Of a stretch of DNA of 37,909 nucleotides, positions 1 through 7,544 are shown one piece after another. The stretch covers positions 1-37,909 of the forward strand of contig JAHDKR010000081.1 of NCBI GenBank assembly GCA_018436785.1, read 5' to 3'. Position 1 is the first letter of the stretch. Each line of letters begins with the position of its first letter. The notes beneath the pieces were generated by a model. The model saw only the letters and a list, made by a program, of their open reading frames with translations. It made no database searches and was not told the origin of the DNA. This stretch comes from Synergistaceae bacterium. GTDB taxonomy: Bacteria; Synergistota; Synergistia; Synergistales; Aminobacteriaceae. The translations under genes were made by a program, and so were the position numbers.

Positions 1-1
1 C

Positions 2-136
2 AACGGCTTCACGGTGCTCTACAGCGGACTCTGGTGGGTCTCCATCCTGCCGGGGCTCTACATCATGATCATCGTCTTCGGCATCAACCTTCTGGGCGAC
101 TTCCTGAGGGACGAGCTGAACCCGAAGCTCAAGTGA
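2..136 (+). CDS. ABC peptide transporter permease, C-terminal fragment
   Basis: This is the last 44 codons of a gene that begins before the window. The frame starts at base 2 and ends at TGA 134-136. The peptide has a hydrophobic stretch (GLYIMIIVFGINLLGDFLRD) and the short charged tail DELNPKLK. This is the usual end of DppC/OppC-type inner-membrane permeases, whose last helix is followed by a G-D-x-L-R-D-x-L-D/N-P-R/K motif. It lies 15 bases upstream of two DppD/DppF-type ATPases on the same strand, so it is the second permease of the same peptide importer. DppC is inferred from the tail and position; the rest of the protein cannot be seen. Confidence 0.85.
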   Translation, partial: NGFTVLYSGLWWVSILPGLYIMIIVFGINLLGDFLRDELNPKLK

Positions 137-151
137 GGAGGGACGGACCGA

Positions 152-1150
152 ATGAACGACACGCTGCTTGAAGTAAAGAATCTGCGCACGTACTTCCACA
201 CGTTCAAAGGGACCGTCAAGGCGGTCGACGACGTCTCCTTCTCCGTCGGGCGGGGCGAAATCCTCGCCATCGTCGGCGAATCGGGAGGCGGAAAGTCCGT
301 CACCGGCTTTTCCGTCATCCGCCTGATCGAAGAGCCCGGCGTCATCGAGTCGGGGGAGATCCTCTTCGAGGGCCGCGACGTGATGAAGCTCTCCGAGCGC
401 GAGGTGGACCGTCTCCGGGGGAAGGAGATCTCCATGATCTTCCAGGACCCGATGACGTCGCTGAACCCCGTGTACACCATAGGACGGCAGATAGAGGAAA
501 GTCTGCTGCTCCACACGAAGCTGAACAGGGAGGAGCGGCGCGCGGCCTGCATCGACCTGCTGCGGTCGGTCGGCATCTCCAACCCCGAGAGCAGACTCAA
601 GGCCTACCCGCACCAGTTCAGCGGCGGCATGCGGCAGCGGGTGGTCATCGCCATCGCGCTGGCCGCGGACCCCAAGCTGATCATCGCCGACGAACCCACC
701 ACGGCGCTCGACGTGACGATACAGGCGCAGATCCTTCGCCTGATGGCCGACCTTGTCAGGGCGAAGAACCGCTCGATGATCCTGGTCACCCACGACCTCG
801 CCGTCGTCTCGGAGATGGCCGACCGGATCAACGTGATGTACTGCGGCAAGATCGTGGAGACCGGTTCCGCGCGGAAGGTCATCGACGAGAGCGCGCACCC
901 GTACACGAAGGGGCTGATCGACTCCATCCCCGACCTGGAGCGCGACAGGAAGAGGCTGAACACCATCAAGGGCATCGTCCCCAACATGTTCGAGCTGCCC
1001 GAGGGGTGTAACTTCGCCCCCCGCTGTGCGCGCGCTACGGAGCTGTGCTTCGGCGTCGAGCCGGAGCAGAGAGAAATCGGGGCGGGGCATTTCGTCGCCT
1101 GCCACTTCCCGCTGGGCGGGCCGGCCCATGAAGAGGAGGCGCGCTCATGA
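152..1150 (+). CDS. dppD: Dipeptide/oligopeptide ABC importer ATPase, DppD type
   Basis: A 332-residue cytoplasmic ATPase that powers peptide uptake with its partner DppF-type subunit. It has Walker A GESGGGKS near residue 44, the Q-loop FQDPMTSLNP, the ABC signature FSGGMRQR, Walker B LIIADEPTTALDV and the switch histidine in VTHDLAVV. The C-terminal oligopeptide/dipeptide extension is present, with the cysteine cluster NFAPRCARATELC...CHF that binds an iron-sulfur cluster in some family members. Length is normal. A Shine-Dalgarno GGAGGGA lies about 9 bases before the ATG. The stop overlaps the next gene's start by 4 bases, so the two ATPases are translationally coupled. Substrate (di- or oligopeptide, possibly other) cannot be told from the ATPase alone. 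Confidence 0.93.
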   Translation: MNDTLLEVKNLRTYFHTFKGTVKAVDDVSFSVGRGEILAIVGESGGGKSVTGFSVIRLIEEPGVIESGEILFEGRDVMKLSEREVDRLRGKEISMIFQDPMTSLNPVYTIGRQIEESLLLHTKLNREERRAACIDLLRSVGISNPESRLKAYPHQFSGGMRQRVVIAIALAADPKLIIADEPTTALDVTIQAQILRLMADLVRAKNRSMILVTHDLAVVSEMADRINVMYCGKIVETGSARKVIDESAHPYTKGLIDSIPDLERDRKRLNTIKGIVPNMFELPEGCNFAPRCARATELCFGVEPEQREIGAGHFVACHFPLGGPAHEEEARS

Positions 1151-2145
1151 CGAAACTGCTTGAAGTGACGAACCTGGAACAGCGCTTCGACCTGAATACC
1201 GACTTCTTGAGCAAGCTTGTCTTCGAGAAGGGACGTATCGTCAAGCGCGAGCGGATCGTGAAGGCCGTCAACGGCGTCAGCTTCTCCGTCGGCAGGCGCG
1301 AGGTCTTCAGCATCGTGGGCGAATCCGGGTGCGGCAAGTCGACTGTCGCCCGCACCGTGGTGAAGCTCATCGAGCCGAAGGGGGGGCGGATTTGCTACGA
1401 CGGCAGAGATATTACCGAACTCTCCCGCACGGAGATGCTCCCCTTCCGGAAACGGATGCAGATGATCTTCCAGGACCCCTACGCCTCGCTGAATCCAAGG
1501 CAGCGGGTGGCGGACATCCTCGTCGAGCCGATGCTCTTCCACAAGATTGCGCGGTCGCCGGAGGATGCGCGGGAGAAAGCGCTCGAAATTCTGAACAGGG
1601 TCGGCATCCGCCCCGAGCAGGCGTCGCGCTACCCGCACCAGTTCAGCGGAGGGCAGCGGCAGCGGATCGGCATCGCGCGCGCGCTCGCCGTGGAACCGGA
1701 GTTCATCGTCGCCGACGAGCCGGTCTCCGCGCTCGACGTCTCAATCCAGGCGCAGATTCTCAATCTGCTGATGGACCTGAAGGAAGAGTTTTCCTTCTCG
1801 TACCTCTTCATCGCGCACGACCTCTCCGTGGTGAAGCACATCAGCGACAACCTCGCGGTGATGTACCTCGGGAGGATGGTGGAAAAGGGGAGCAAGGCGC
1901 ATATCTTCGGAAACCCGCTGCACCCCTACACGCTCGCCCTCTTTTCGGCGATTCCCCGCATTTCGGGAACGAAGATGCGCACCGGGCGCAACCTGGAGGG
2001 GGAGATCCCCAGCGCTATCGACCTTCCGCCGGGGTGCTGCTTCCATACGCGCTGCCCGAAGGCGCTCCCGGTCTGCCGGGAGGTTGTGCCTCAGGAGCGG
2101 GAGATCGAACCGGGGCACTTCGTTTCGTGCCATCTTTTTGCTTAG
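1147..2145 (+). CDS. dppF: Dipeptide/oligopeptide ABC importer ATPase, DppF/OppF type
   Basis: The second 332-residue ATPase of the peptide importer. It carries Walker A GESGCGKS, the Q-loop FQDPYASLNP, signature FSGGQRQR, Walker B FIVADEPVSALDV and switch region FIAHDLSVVKHI. It ends with the oligopeptide-type cysteine extension (CCFHTRCPKALPVC). The N-terminal insertion before Walker A (about 25 residues, NTDFLSKLVFEKGRIVKRER) is typical of DppF/OppF subunits. The ATG overlaps the end of the upstream ATPase by 4 bases and has an AGGAGG ribosome site inside that gene. Together with the upstream permease it completes the C-D-F end of a standard opp/dpp operon. The following peptidase suggests that imported peptides or acylated amino acids are cleaved inside the cell. 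Confidence 0.93.
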   Translation: MTKLLEVTNLEQRFDLNTDFLSKLVFEKGRIVKRERIVKAVNGVSFSVGRREVFSIVGESGCGKSTVARTVVKLIEPKGGRICYDGRDITELSRTEMLPFRKRMQMIFQDPYASLNPRQRVADILVEPMLFHKIARSPEDAREKALEILNRVGIRPEQASRYPHQFSGGQRQRIGIARALAVEPEFIVADEPVSALDVSIQAQILNLLMDLKEEFSFSYLFIAHDLSVVKHISDNLAVMYLGRMVEKGSKAHIFGNPLHPYTLALFSAIPRISGTKMRTGRNLEGEIPSAIDLPPGCCFHTRCPKALPVCREVVPQEREIEPGHFVSCHLFA

Positions 2146-2151
2146 ACGAAA

Positions 2152-2176
2152 GAGGCGGGGTTCTTCCCCCGGCCTC
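2152..2176. terminator. Weak GC hairpin after the importer operon
   Basis: Directly after the dppF stop there is an imperfect inverted repeat. GAGG-C-GGGG (2152-2160) can pair with CCCC-CGG-CCTC (2167-2176) across a short loop. No T-run follows, so it is at best a partial terminator or an mRNA-stabilising hairpin between dppF and the peptidase gene 33 bases further on. Read-through into the peptidase is likely. Confidence 0.3.
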
Positions 2177-2208
2177 GATGCCATACCAACGATAAAGGAC
2201 GTGTACAA

Positions 2209-3381
2209 ATGAAAGAACGTATTCTGAAACGAGCGGACGAACTGAAGTCGGAGCTGCTGCGCCTGAGCCACGACATCCACGCGAACCCCGAGACCTCCTT
2301 CGAGGAGGTCCGGGCCGCCGCATGGCAGAAGGAGCTGCTCGAAAAGCACGGGTTTACAGTGGAGGCGCCTTTCTGCGGCATGGAGACCGCCTTCCGCGCG
2401 GTGAAAAAGAGCGGGAAGCCCGGTCCGGTCGTCGCTTTCCTCTCCGAGTACGATGCGCTCAACGGGCTGGGGCACGCCTGCGGGCACAACATCATTGCGG
2501 CGTCGAGCGTCGGCGCTGGGCTCGCGCTCGCTTCCGTTCTCGACGAAACGGGCGGCGAGGTGCAGGTCATCGGGACTCCCGCGGAGGAGGGCGGCGGCGG
2601 CAAGGTCTTCATGGTGGAGCGGGGCGCCTTCGATGGCGTGGACTTCGCCTTGATGATGCACCCCAGCACGAAGAACATCATCGGGCGGGGCGGACTTGCG
2701 GCCCAAGGCGTGCGCGTGGAGTACAGAGGGCGTTCTGCGCACTCCGCAACGCCGGACAAGGGGATCAACGCGCTTACTTCGCTCATCGCCCTCTTCAACG
2801 GCATCGACACGCTGCGGCAGGTCTGGCCGAACTCGGCGAAGATCAACGGCATCATCACCAAGGGGGGGAGCGCGTCGAACATCATCCCCGAGCTGGCCGA
2901 GGCTCTCTTCACCGTTCGCGCCTCCACCAAGAAGGAGCTCGTCGCCATGTTCGCCGACCTCCAGCGCGTGGCGGACGCGGCGGCGCGCCTCACCGGGGCG
3001 GAAGTCGTCGTCGATGGAGAGCCGGTGTACGCGGAGCGCTATTCGAACTCCGTCATGGGCGAGGCCTTCAAGAGGAACATGGAGACGCTCGGCGAGCCGA
3101 TGGAGTACCCGGACCCGAAGGAGCGCGTCGGCTCGTCAGACGTGGGGAACGTTTCGCTCGAAATTCCGACCATCCACGAGTACCTCGCCATCGCAGACCC
3201 CTCCGTGGCCGGGCATACGGCCGAGTTCCGCGAGGCCTCCCTGTCGCCGAGGGGCGACGACGTCGTGCTCCTCGCGGCGAAGGGGCTCGCGCTCACCGGC
3301 TGGGACCTGCTGACCGACGAATCGCTCCGGGAGGCTGCGAAGGCGGAGTACCTGGAGAAGGTCGCGCCGTACAAAAGCTGA
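2209..3381 (+). CDS. M20-family peptidase/amidohydrolase (AbgB/PM20D2-like)
   Basis: A 390-residue cytoplasmic zinc-dependent amidohydrolase. Seen in the sequence: the N-terminal H-x-N-P-E-T-S-F-E-E motif, the metal-site segment GLGHACGHNIIAA, a PAEEGGGGK glutamate loop, and the dimerisation-domain start GRSAHSATPDKGINAL. A late histidine segment (SVAGHTAEF) also looks like a metal ligand. The GHACGHN form, with Asn rather than Asp, is typical of the AbgB/PM20D2 branch, which cleaves p-aminobenzoyl-glutamate or unusual dipeptides. The hippurate-hydrolase branch usually has GHACGHD. It lies 63 bases after dppF with AAAGGA before the ATG, so it probably belongs to the importer operon and hydrolyses what the importer brings in. 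The exact substrate is unknown. Confidence 0.85.
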   Translation: MKERILKRADELKSELLRLSHDIHANPETSFEEVRAAAWQKELLEKHGFTVEAPFCGMETAFRAVKKSGKPGPVVAFLSEYDALNGLGHACGHNIIAASSVGAGLALASVLDETGGEVQVIGTPAEEGGGGKVFMVERGAFDGVDFALMMHPSTKNIIGRGGLAAQGVRVEYRGRSAHSATPDKGINALTSLIALFNGIDTLRQVWPNSAKINGIITKGGSASNIIPELAEALFTVRASTKKELVAMFADLQRVADAAARLTGAEVVVDGEPVYAERYSNSVMGEAFKRNMETLGEPMEYPDPKERVGSSDVGNVSLEIPTIHEYLAIADPSVAGHTAEFREASLSPRGDDVVLLAAKGLALTGWDLLTDESLREAAKAEYLEKVAPYKS

Positions 3382-3433
3382 CAAAAGTTTCTTCAAGTTT
3401 TATGGAGTAAATAGTCTTTTATTTTTTGAGCCT

Positions 3434-3445
3434 GTTTGCTATACT
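3434..3445 (+). promoter_or_regulatory. Extended -10 promoter for proC
   Basis: TGTTTGCTATACT contains an extended -10 element, TGC followed by TATACT (3440-3445), in an AT-rich gap after the peptidase. No good -35 is present at the expected distance (about 3417-3422), which is usual for extended -10 promoters. Transcription would start near 3452 and give a leader of roughly 118 bases before proC. The element GCTATACT recurs before several genes in this window. Confidence 0.5.
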
Positions 3446-3484
3446 CTCCCTCATACTTTGACAGGGCTCACCGGATCTCCCGTC

Positions 3485-3518
3485 GCCGCTTCGCTCGCAT
3501 GCACATGAGCGAAGCGGC
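3485..3518 (+). promoter_or_regulatory. Perfect 12-bp hairpin in the proC leader
   Basis: GCCGCTTCGCTC (3485-3496) and GAGCGAAGCGGC (3507-3518) are perfect inverted repeats separated by a 10-base spacer. The hairpin lies inside the predicted proC leader. It is not followed directly by a T-run, although a six-T run occurs 28 bases later (3546-3551), just before the ribosome site. It may be an attenuator or mRNA-stability element, a terminator for the upstream peptidase transcript, or a protein-binding operator. The sequence does not decide between these. Confidence 0.45.
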
Positions 3519-3569
3519 ATGATATCGGGCGCGCGTGATGTCCGCATTTTTTAAGGGAGGTTCGCAGAA

Positions 3570-4385
3570 ATGACTGAAGAGTTCAGGATCGCCATTCTTG
3601 GCGCGGGGAACATAGGCACGAGTATTGCGAAGGGGCTGGTGCAGTCGGGACACTTTTCTCCCGGCAGAATCACTCTGACGAGGCGGCGCGTCCATCTGCT
3701 GGAGGATTTCAAGGCGCAGGGGTTCGATGTGTCGAACGATAACATCGCCGCCGTGAACGCATCGGACGTGGTCATCGTCTCCGTCGAGCCGCAGCTGGTC
3801 GACGGCGTGCTGGAGCAGATAGCTCCCGCGCTCGACTTCGACAGGCACATCCTCATCTCGGTGGTCACGGGCATTTCCCTCCATCAGATCGAGGCGAAGC
3901 TCGGCAAGCGGATGCGCATCGCCCGCGCCATGCCGAACACCGCCATCGCGGTGCGGGAGTCGATGACCTGCATCGCCTCCAACGGTCCGGACGACAAGGC
4001 GCTGGAGATGGCGAAGCTGCTCTTCAACGACGTGGGGAAGACGCTCCGCATCCGCGAGGAGGACATGCTCGCCGCCACCGCGCTCGGCGCGTGCGGCATC
4101 GCCTACTTCCTGCGGGCGATCCGCGCCGCGTCGCAGGGCGGCATCGAAGTCGGCCTCTCCGCGAAGAATTCCCTCGCGATGGCTGTGCAGACTGCGAAGG
4201 GAGCGGCGTGCCTTCTCTCCGTGGGCGGTACGCACCCGGAGAGCGAGATCGACAAGGTGACCACGCCGAACGGTTGCACCATCTCCGGATTGAATTGCAT
4301 GGAGCACGAGGGGTTCAGCTCCGCGATGATCCGAGGCATCACCGTCTCCGCGGAGAAGGCCGCGAGGCTCTACCGGAAAGAGTAG
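3570..4385 (+). CDS. proC: Pyrroline-5-carboxylate reductase
   Basis: A 271-residue NAD(P)H-dependent reductase that makes L-proline from pyrroline-5-carboxylate in the cytoplasm. The Rossmann start ILGAGNIGTSIAKGL (from residue 8), the mid-domain SVVTGISLHQIE, and the substrate loop RAMPNTAIAVRES match the family. The C-terminal helical domain has a KVTTPNGCTISGL motif, corresponding to the usual V-T-S/T-P-x-G-T-T-x-x-G-L. Two positions differ from common ProC sequences: TALGACGIAYFLRA replaces the usual S-G-(S/C)-G-P-A-Y, and NGC replaces GGT. It could therefore be a divergent ProC or a related imine reductase. The ribosome site AAGGGAGG lies about 9 bases before the ATG. It converges with the MATE gene. 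Confidence 0.85.
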   Translation: MTEEFRIAILGAGNIGTSIAKGLVQSGHFSPGRITLTRRRVHLLEDFKAQGFDVSNDNIAAVNASDVVIVSVEPQLVDGVLEQIAPALDFDRHILISVVTGISLHQIEAKLGKRMRIARAMPNTAIAVRESMTCIASNGPDDKALEMAKLLFNDVGKTLRIREEDMLAATALGACGIAYFLRAIRAASQGGIEVGLSAKNSLAMAVQTAKGAACLLSVGGTHPESEIDKVTTPNGCTISGLNCMEHEGFSSAMIRGITVSAEKAARLYRKE

Positions 4386-4418
4386 CGCGACCTTCTCGAC
4401 AGTGAAAACCCCGTTCTC

Positions 4419-5777
4419 TCAGGCGGCTTCGGGGCCGGTGATCAGGTGGTATCGCAGTTCCCGCCGGAAGAAGAAGACCGTCACGAGGCAGGAGAGCGCG
4501 TCGGCAAGAGGAAACGCGAGCCACACGCCGTCGGTAGACCCGAGAAGGGATGGAAGGGTCAGGACGAACGGTATTAAAAGCAGTACCTGGCGGGAGAGGG
4601 AGAGGATGAACGCGGGGCGGGCCTTGCCGAGCGCCTGGAACATCGCCGAGCCGATGATCTGGAAGCCGATGACGAAGAACATGCTTGTGATGATGCGCAT
4701 CGCTCGTGATCCCTCGGCGATGAGCATCTCGTCTCTTGTGAAGATGGCGAATATCTGCGCCGGGAAGAGCTGCGCGGTCAGAAAACCAGCGAGCGCGAGC
4801 AGCGTCGAGGTGATTATCGCCAAGCGGATGGAGCTGCGCGCGCGATCCAATCGCCCCGCGCCGTAGTTGTACCCCAGGATGGGCTGAAAGCCCTGCGCTA
4901 TGCCCATCAGCGGCATGAAGAAAAACGACAGTCCCCTGTGAATCACTCCGTACACGGCAACGTGCATATCGCCCCCCCACCGGATGAGCGCCGCGTTGAT
5001 CAGCACCATCGAAAGACTTCCGGCGGCCATGCGGGTGAATTCGGACGAGCCGATCGCCGCGATCTCGCGTATGAGCGAGAAACTCGGGAGCAGATTTTTC
5101 CGAATGAACCGCAGGCTGCTCCGTCCGCTGTAGAAGTAGCCGAATATCCAGACGAACATCACCATCTGCGAGATGACCGTCGCCACGGCGGCTCCCCGGA
5201 TGCCCCAGCCGAACCAGAAGATGAAGATCGGGTCGAGGATGATGTTGAGTATCGCCGAGATGAGCAGCGTCGTCATGGCGATTCTCGCCCGGCCCTCGGC
5301 GCGCGCCATGTGGTTGCCCGCCATGGCGAACATCTGGAACGGCACGCCGAAGAGAATCACCGAGAGGTAGTCCTCGGCGTAGGGAAGAATGGCCTCGGTC
5401 GCCCCGAAGAGTCGGAGCAGCGAGGGAAGGAAGAGCAGCGAAAGCGAGGAAACGAGCACGCCCACAGAGAGCGAGAATCCCACGGTTGCGCCGAAAGCCT
5501 GTTGCGCGCGGTCTTCATCTCCTGCGCCGAGGCTGCGGGAAACGATGGACGAACCGCCGACGCCCGCCATGATGGCGAGCGCGCCCCCCAGAAACTGGAT
5601 AGGGAAACAGATTGCTACCGAGGCGAGGCCGAGCGAGCCGACGCCGTGACCGATGAAGATTGAATCCGCAATATTGTACGAGGCCATGACAAGCATGCCG
5701 ATGACCGAAGGCAGAGAGAGGCGGAATAATAGTCTGCCCACGCTCTCCGTGCCGAGATGGTGTCTGTCAGTGTTCAC
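4419..5777 (-). CDS. MATE family efflux transporter
   Basis: A 452-residue inner-membrane protein with about twelve hydrophobic segments, arranged as two MatE halves (roughly residues 14-215 and 235-435). It exports organic cations or drug-like compounds using a Na+ or H+ gradient. Family landmarks include the N-terminal LSLPSVIGMLVMASYNIADS, GVGGSSIVSRSLGAGD with a typical acidic loop, and the second-half QGFQPILGYNYGAG, a very common MATE motif. The start is GTG at 5777, supported by GGAGGAG five bases upstream. It is the last gene of a four-gene minus-strand operon, 21 bases after cheD. Its link to the chemotaxis and hemerythrin genes may be only transcriptional. Substrate is unknown. Confidence 0.9.
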   Translation of the reverse strand: MNTDRHHLGTESVGRLLFRLSLPSVIGMLVMASYNIADSIFIGHGVGSLGLASVAICFPIQFLGGALAIMAGVGGSSIVSRSLGAGDEDRAQQAFGATVGFSLSVGVLVSSLSLLFLPSLLRLFGATEAILPYAEDYLSVILFGVPFQMFAMAGNHMARAEGRARIAMTTLLISAILNIILDPIFIFWFGWGIRGAAVATVISQMVMFVWIFGYFYSGRSSLRFIRKNLLPSFSLIREIAAIGSSEFTRMAAGSLSMVLINAALIRWGGDMHVAVYGVIHRGLSFFFMPLMGIAQGFQPILGYNYGAGRLDRARSSIRLAIITSTLLALAGFLTAQLFPAQIFAIFTRDEMLIAEGSRAMRIITSMFFVIGFQIIGSAMFQALGKARPAFILSLSRQVLLLIPFVLTLPSLLGSTDGVWLAFPLADALSCLVTVFFFRRELRYHLITGPEAA

Positions 5778-5798
5778 AAAACTCCTCCGAATCTTTGG

Positions 5799-6287
5799 TT
5801 AAATTTGTGTTTTTGTCTTGCCGATAGCGCGGACTTCGAGGATTCCCGACTCCGAGAAGAGCTCGACCGTGCGCCCCCACGAGCCTCCCGTGTCCTCGGC
5901 GACGATCGGAATGCGCAGCAGGGCAAGCGCCTGCTTGCAGGCCGCCACGTTGCGCGCGCCTATTTTCAGCAGCGAGTCAGCCTCTCCGCCGAGGTTGAAC
6001 ATCTGCGCGCCGCCCGCCAGCTTGGCCACGAGCCGTCTCTGGTCCGCGCCGGAGCGGATCATCTGCTGCAGCAGGTCGGGGACGGCGGAATCGGCGAACT
6101 TCGACCTGTTGAAGTCCGCGCCCTTGGCGAGTTCCGTGGAAGGAAGCATCACATGGACCATACCGCCTATTTTTCTTCTTTCGTCGTAGAGGGTAACGCC
6201 GACGCACGAGCCCAAACCCAGGGTCGAGACGCTGTTCGGGTTCAGTACGACCCCCGACTCGGCGATGCCCACCCTAATGGTCGCCAT
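5799..6287 (-). CDS. cheD: CheD chemoreceptor glutamine deamidase
   Basis: A 162-residue cytoplasmic enzyme that deamidates specific glutamines in chemoreceptors and, in Bacillus and Thermotoga, binds CheC and stimulates its phosphatase activity. The catalytic pair is visible: Cys28 in STLGLGSCVGVTLYD and His45 in GGMVHVMLPS, nearly the same positions as Cys27/His44 in Thermotoga CheD. Asn-rich SKFADSAVPDLLQQM and the NLGGEADSLLKIGARN region also match. The start overlaps the end of cheC by 14 bases, so the two are translationally coupled, as expected for partners that work as a complex. No methyl-accepting receptor is encoded in this window, so the targets must lie elsewhere. Confidence 0.95.
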   Translation of the reverse strand: MATIRVGIAESGVVLNPNSVSTLGLGSCVGVTLYDERRKIGGMVHVMLPSTELAKGADFNRSKFADSAVPDLLQQMIRSGADQRRLVAKLAGGAQMFNLGGEADSLLKIGARNVAACKQALALLRIPIVAEDTGGSWGRTVELFSESGILEVRAIGKTKTQI

Positions 6288-6969
6288 TTCCGGCGACCCC
6301 CAGAGCCTGGAAGATTTTATTGAACGATTCCGGATCGGGGAGCAGGAAGATATGCCCCGCTCCGTCCCCGGAGAGCGCGCCGCCGTCCAGCGAGAGCGCG
6401 CCGTCGATCACGATTGCCGTGTCGCCGCTTCGCCCGATCTCCGAGAGGCTGAACGCGAGAATTGCTCCCGCCATGTCCATCGCCAGCGACGGAACGGACG
6501 GGCTCAGCTCGAAGCCGAGGAAGTCGGAGAGCGCCGTAATGTACGAGCCGATCATGATGTTCCCCACCTCGTGGAGGACGGAGAGCCCCATCTCGGAGAA
6601 GCCCTGCTCTTCGGTCTCGGTCGCTCCCGTCATGTGCCGGACGAGCGATTGCGCGTCCTCCCGGCTCATAACGAAGAGCATGTTTCCGGAGATGCCCCCC
6701 TCGATACGCACAAAGACGCTCAGAATCATCCGCTCCGCTCCGCCGACGTACTCGATAATCTCGTTGAAGGGCATCGGGAATACGCGCGACACGCGCATAT
6801 CGACCGTCTTTCCCAACAGCGTGGAGAGAGATGTGGCGGCGTTTCCGGCGCCGATGTTGCTGACCTCCCTGAGCACGTCGAGGTGAAAGTCGCTCATCCT
6901 TTGCAGCGCGTCCCCCGTTTCGGGCGAGCGAAACCCTTCGTTTCCGCTTTCCCGCCGTTCGCCCGTCAT
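6274..6969 (-). CDS. cheC: CheC-type CheY-P phosphatase
   Basis: A 231-residue cytoplasmic phosphatase that removes phosphate from CheY during adaptation. Both E-x-x-N active-site helices are intact: EVSN at residues 35-38 (DVLREVSNIGAGNAATSL) and EVGN at 134-137 (SVLHEVGNIMIGSYITAL). It is therefore a two-site CheC rather than a single-site CheX. About 24 extra residues precede the usual MSDFHLDVL start. The upstream ATG at 6969 is kept because it has a GGGAGGGGG ribosome site and overlaps the hemerythrin stop by four bases, while the inner ATG at 6897 has no well-spaced site. The C-terminus continues past the core by a short Gly-rich tail. Confidence 0.93.
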   Translation of the reverse strand: MTGERRESGNEGFRSPETGDALQRMSDFHLDVLREVSNIGAGNAATSLSTLLGKTVDMRVSRVFPMPFNEIIEYVGGAERMILSVFVRIEGGISGNMLFVMSREDAQSLVRHMTGATETEEQGFSEMGLSVLHEVGNIMIGSYITALSDFLGFELSPSVPSLAMDMAGAILAFSLSEIGRSGDTAIVIDGALSLDGGALSGDGAGHIFLLPDPESFNKIFQALGVAGNGDH

Positions 6970-7400
6970 GCCTGGCCCCCTCCCTGGCGCACCGGGCCGC
7001 CGAAACTGTTGAGTGTCTGCGCGATGCGCTTGTCCTTCACCATGATATGATCAAGGGTCCAGTTGTACAGCATGTCGCGGAGGTCTTCTATCTGTCGCTG
7101 CGTACATTCTTCTTTTTGCACCAGGCTGGTGTGCACGTCGAAAACCTGCTTGATGAACCAGCTGTGCTCGTCTCTGTGCTCTTTGAACTGGTCGTAGCAG
7201 TTGCGGATCATGATCAGCTCTTCTGCCCCGAAGTGCTGAATCGCGTACCCCACAAGATAGTTCACCGTCTCCTCGACTTTGTGCAAATCGCCGCCGTCCA
7301 CGGCGTGCGAAAAAGAGGCGATGCGCTCGATCAGCTTCTTGTGCTGGTCGTCGATGATGCCGATGCCGATGGCGAGTTCGTCGCTCCACTGTATGTTCAT
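6966..7400 (-). CDS. Bacteriohemerythrin
   Basis: A 144-residue single-domain oxygen-binding protein with a di-iron site. All seven expected ligands are present: His20 (IDDQH), His56 and Glu60 (QHFGAEE), His75 and His79 (KEHRDEH), His118 and Asp123 (DHIMVKD). The start is ATG at 7400, preceded by GGGAGGAATACAC; a longer reading frame continues upstream but lies opposite ddl and has no support. It is the first gene of the hemerythrin-cheC-cheD-MATE operon and overlaps cheC by four bases. In related bacteria such proteins sense, store or deliver O2. Placement ahead of cheC/cheD suggests, as inference, a role in oxygen-dependent motility control. Confidence 0.93.
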   Translation of the reverse strand: MNIQWSDELAIGIGIIDDQHKKLIERIASFSHAVDGGDLHKVEETVNYLVGYAIQHFGAEELIMIRNCYDQFKEHRDEHSWFIKQVFDVHTSLVQKEECTQRQIEDLRDMLYNWTLDHIMVKDKRIAQTLNSFGGPVRQGGGQA

Positions 7401-7454
7401 GTGTATTCCTCCCGTCAGGGGCGATAGAAACTTGGCGGGAAAACACCCGTCCGC

Positions 7455-7466
7455 TGTATTGTACCA
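7455..7466 (-). promoter_or_regulatory. Extended -10 promoter of the hemerythrin-cheC-cheD-MATE operon
   Basis: On the minus strand, TGG precedes TACAAT (plus-strand bases 7458-7463), an extended -10. The -35 position (TCTTCT) is poor. The start point would lie near 7451, giving a leader of about 50 bases before the hemerythrin ATG. It is divergent from the ddl promoter only about 35 bases away. Confidence 0.45.
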
Positions 7467-7496
7467 GAAAGAAGAGCGGAAGAAGACTGGTTTGTG

Positions 7497-7502
7497 TATA
7501 AT
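7497..7502 (+). promoter_or_regulatory. -10 element of the ddl promoter
   Basis: A consensus TATAAT lies at 7497-7502, giving a leader of about 36 bases before the ddl ATG. No convincing -35 is seen 16-18 bases upstream, in a purine-rich GAAGAGCGGAAG stretch. Confidence 0.45.
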
Positions 7503-7544
7503 AATGGGCCAGAATACGGATATTAAGGAAAGGATTGGATTCCC

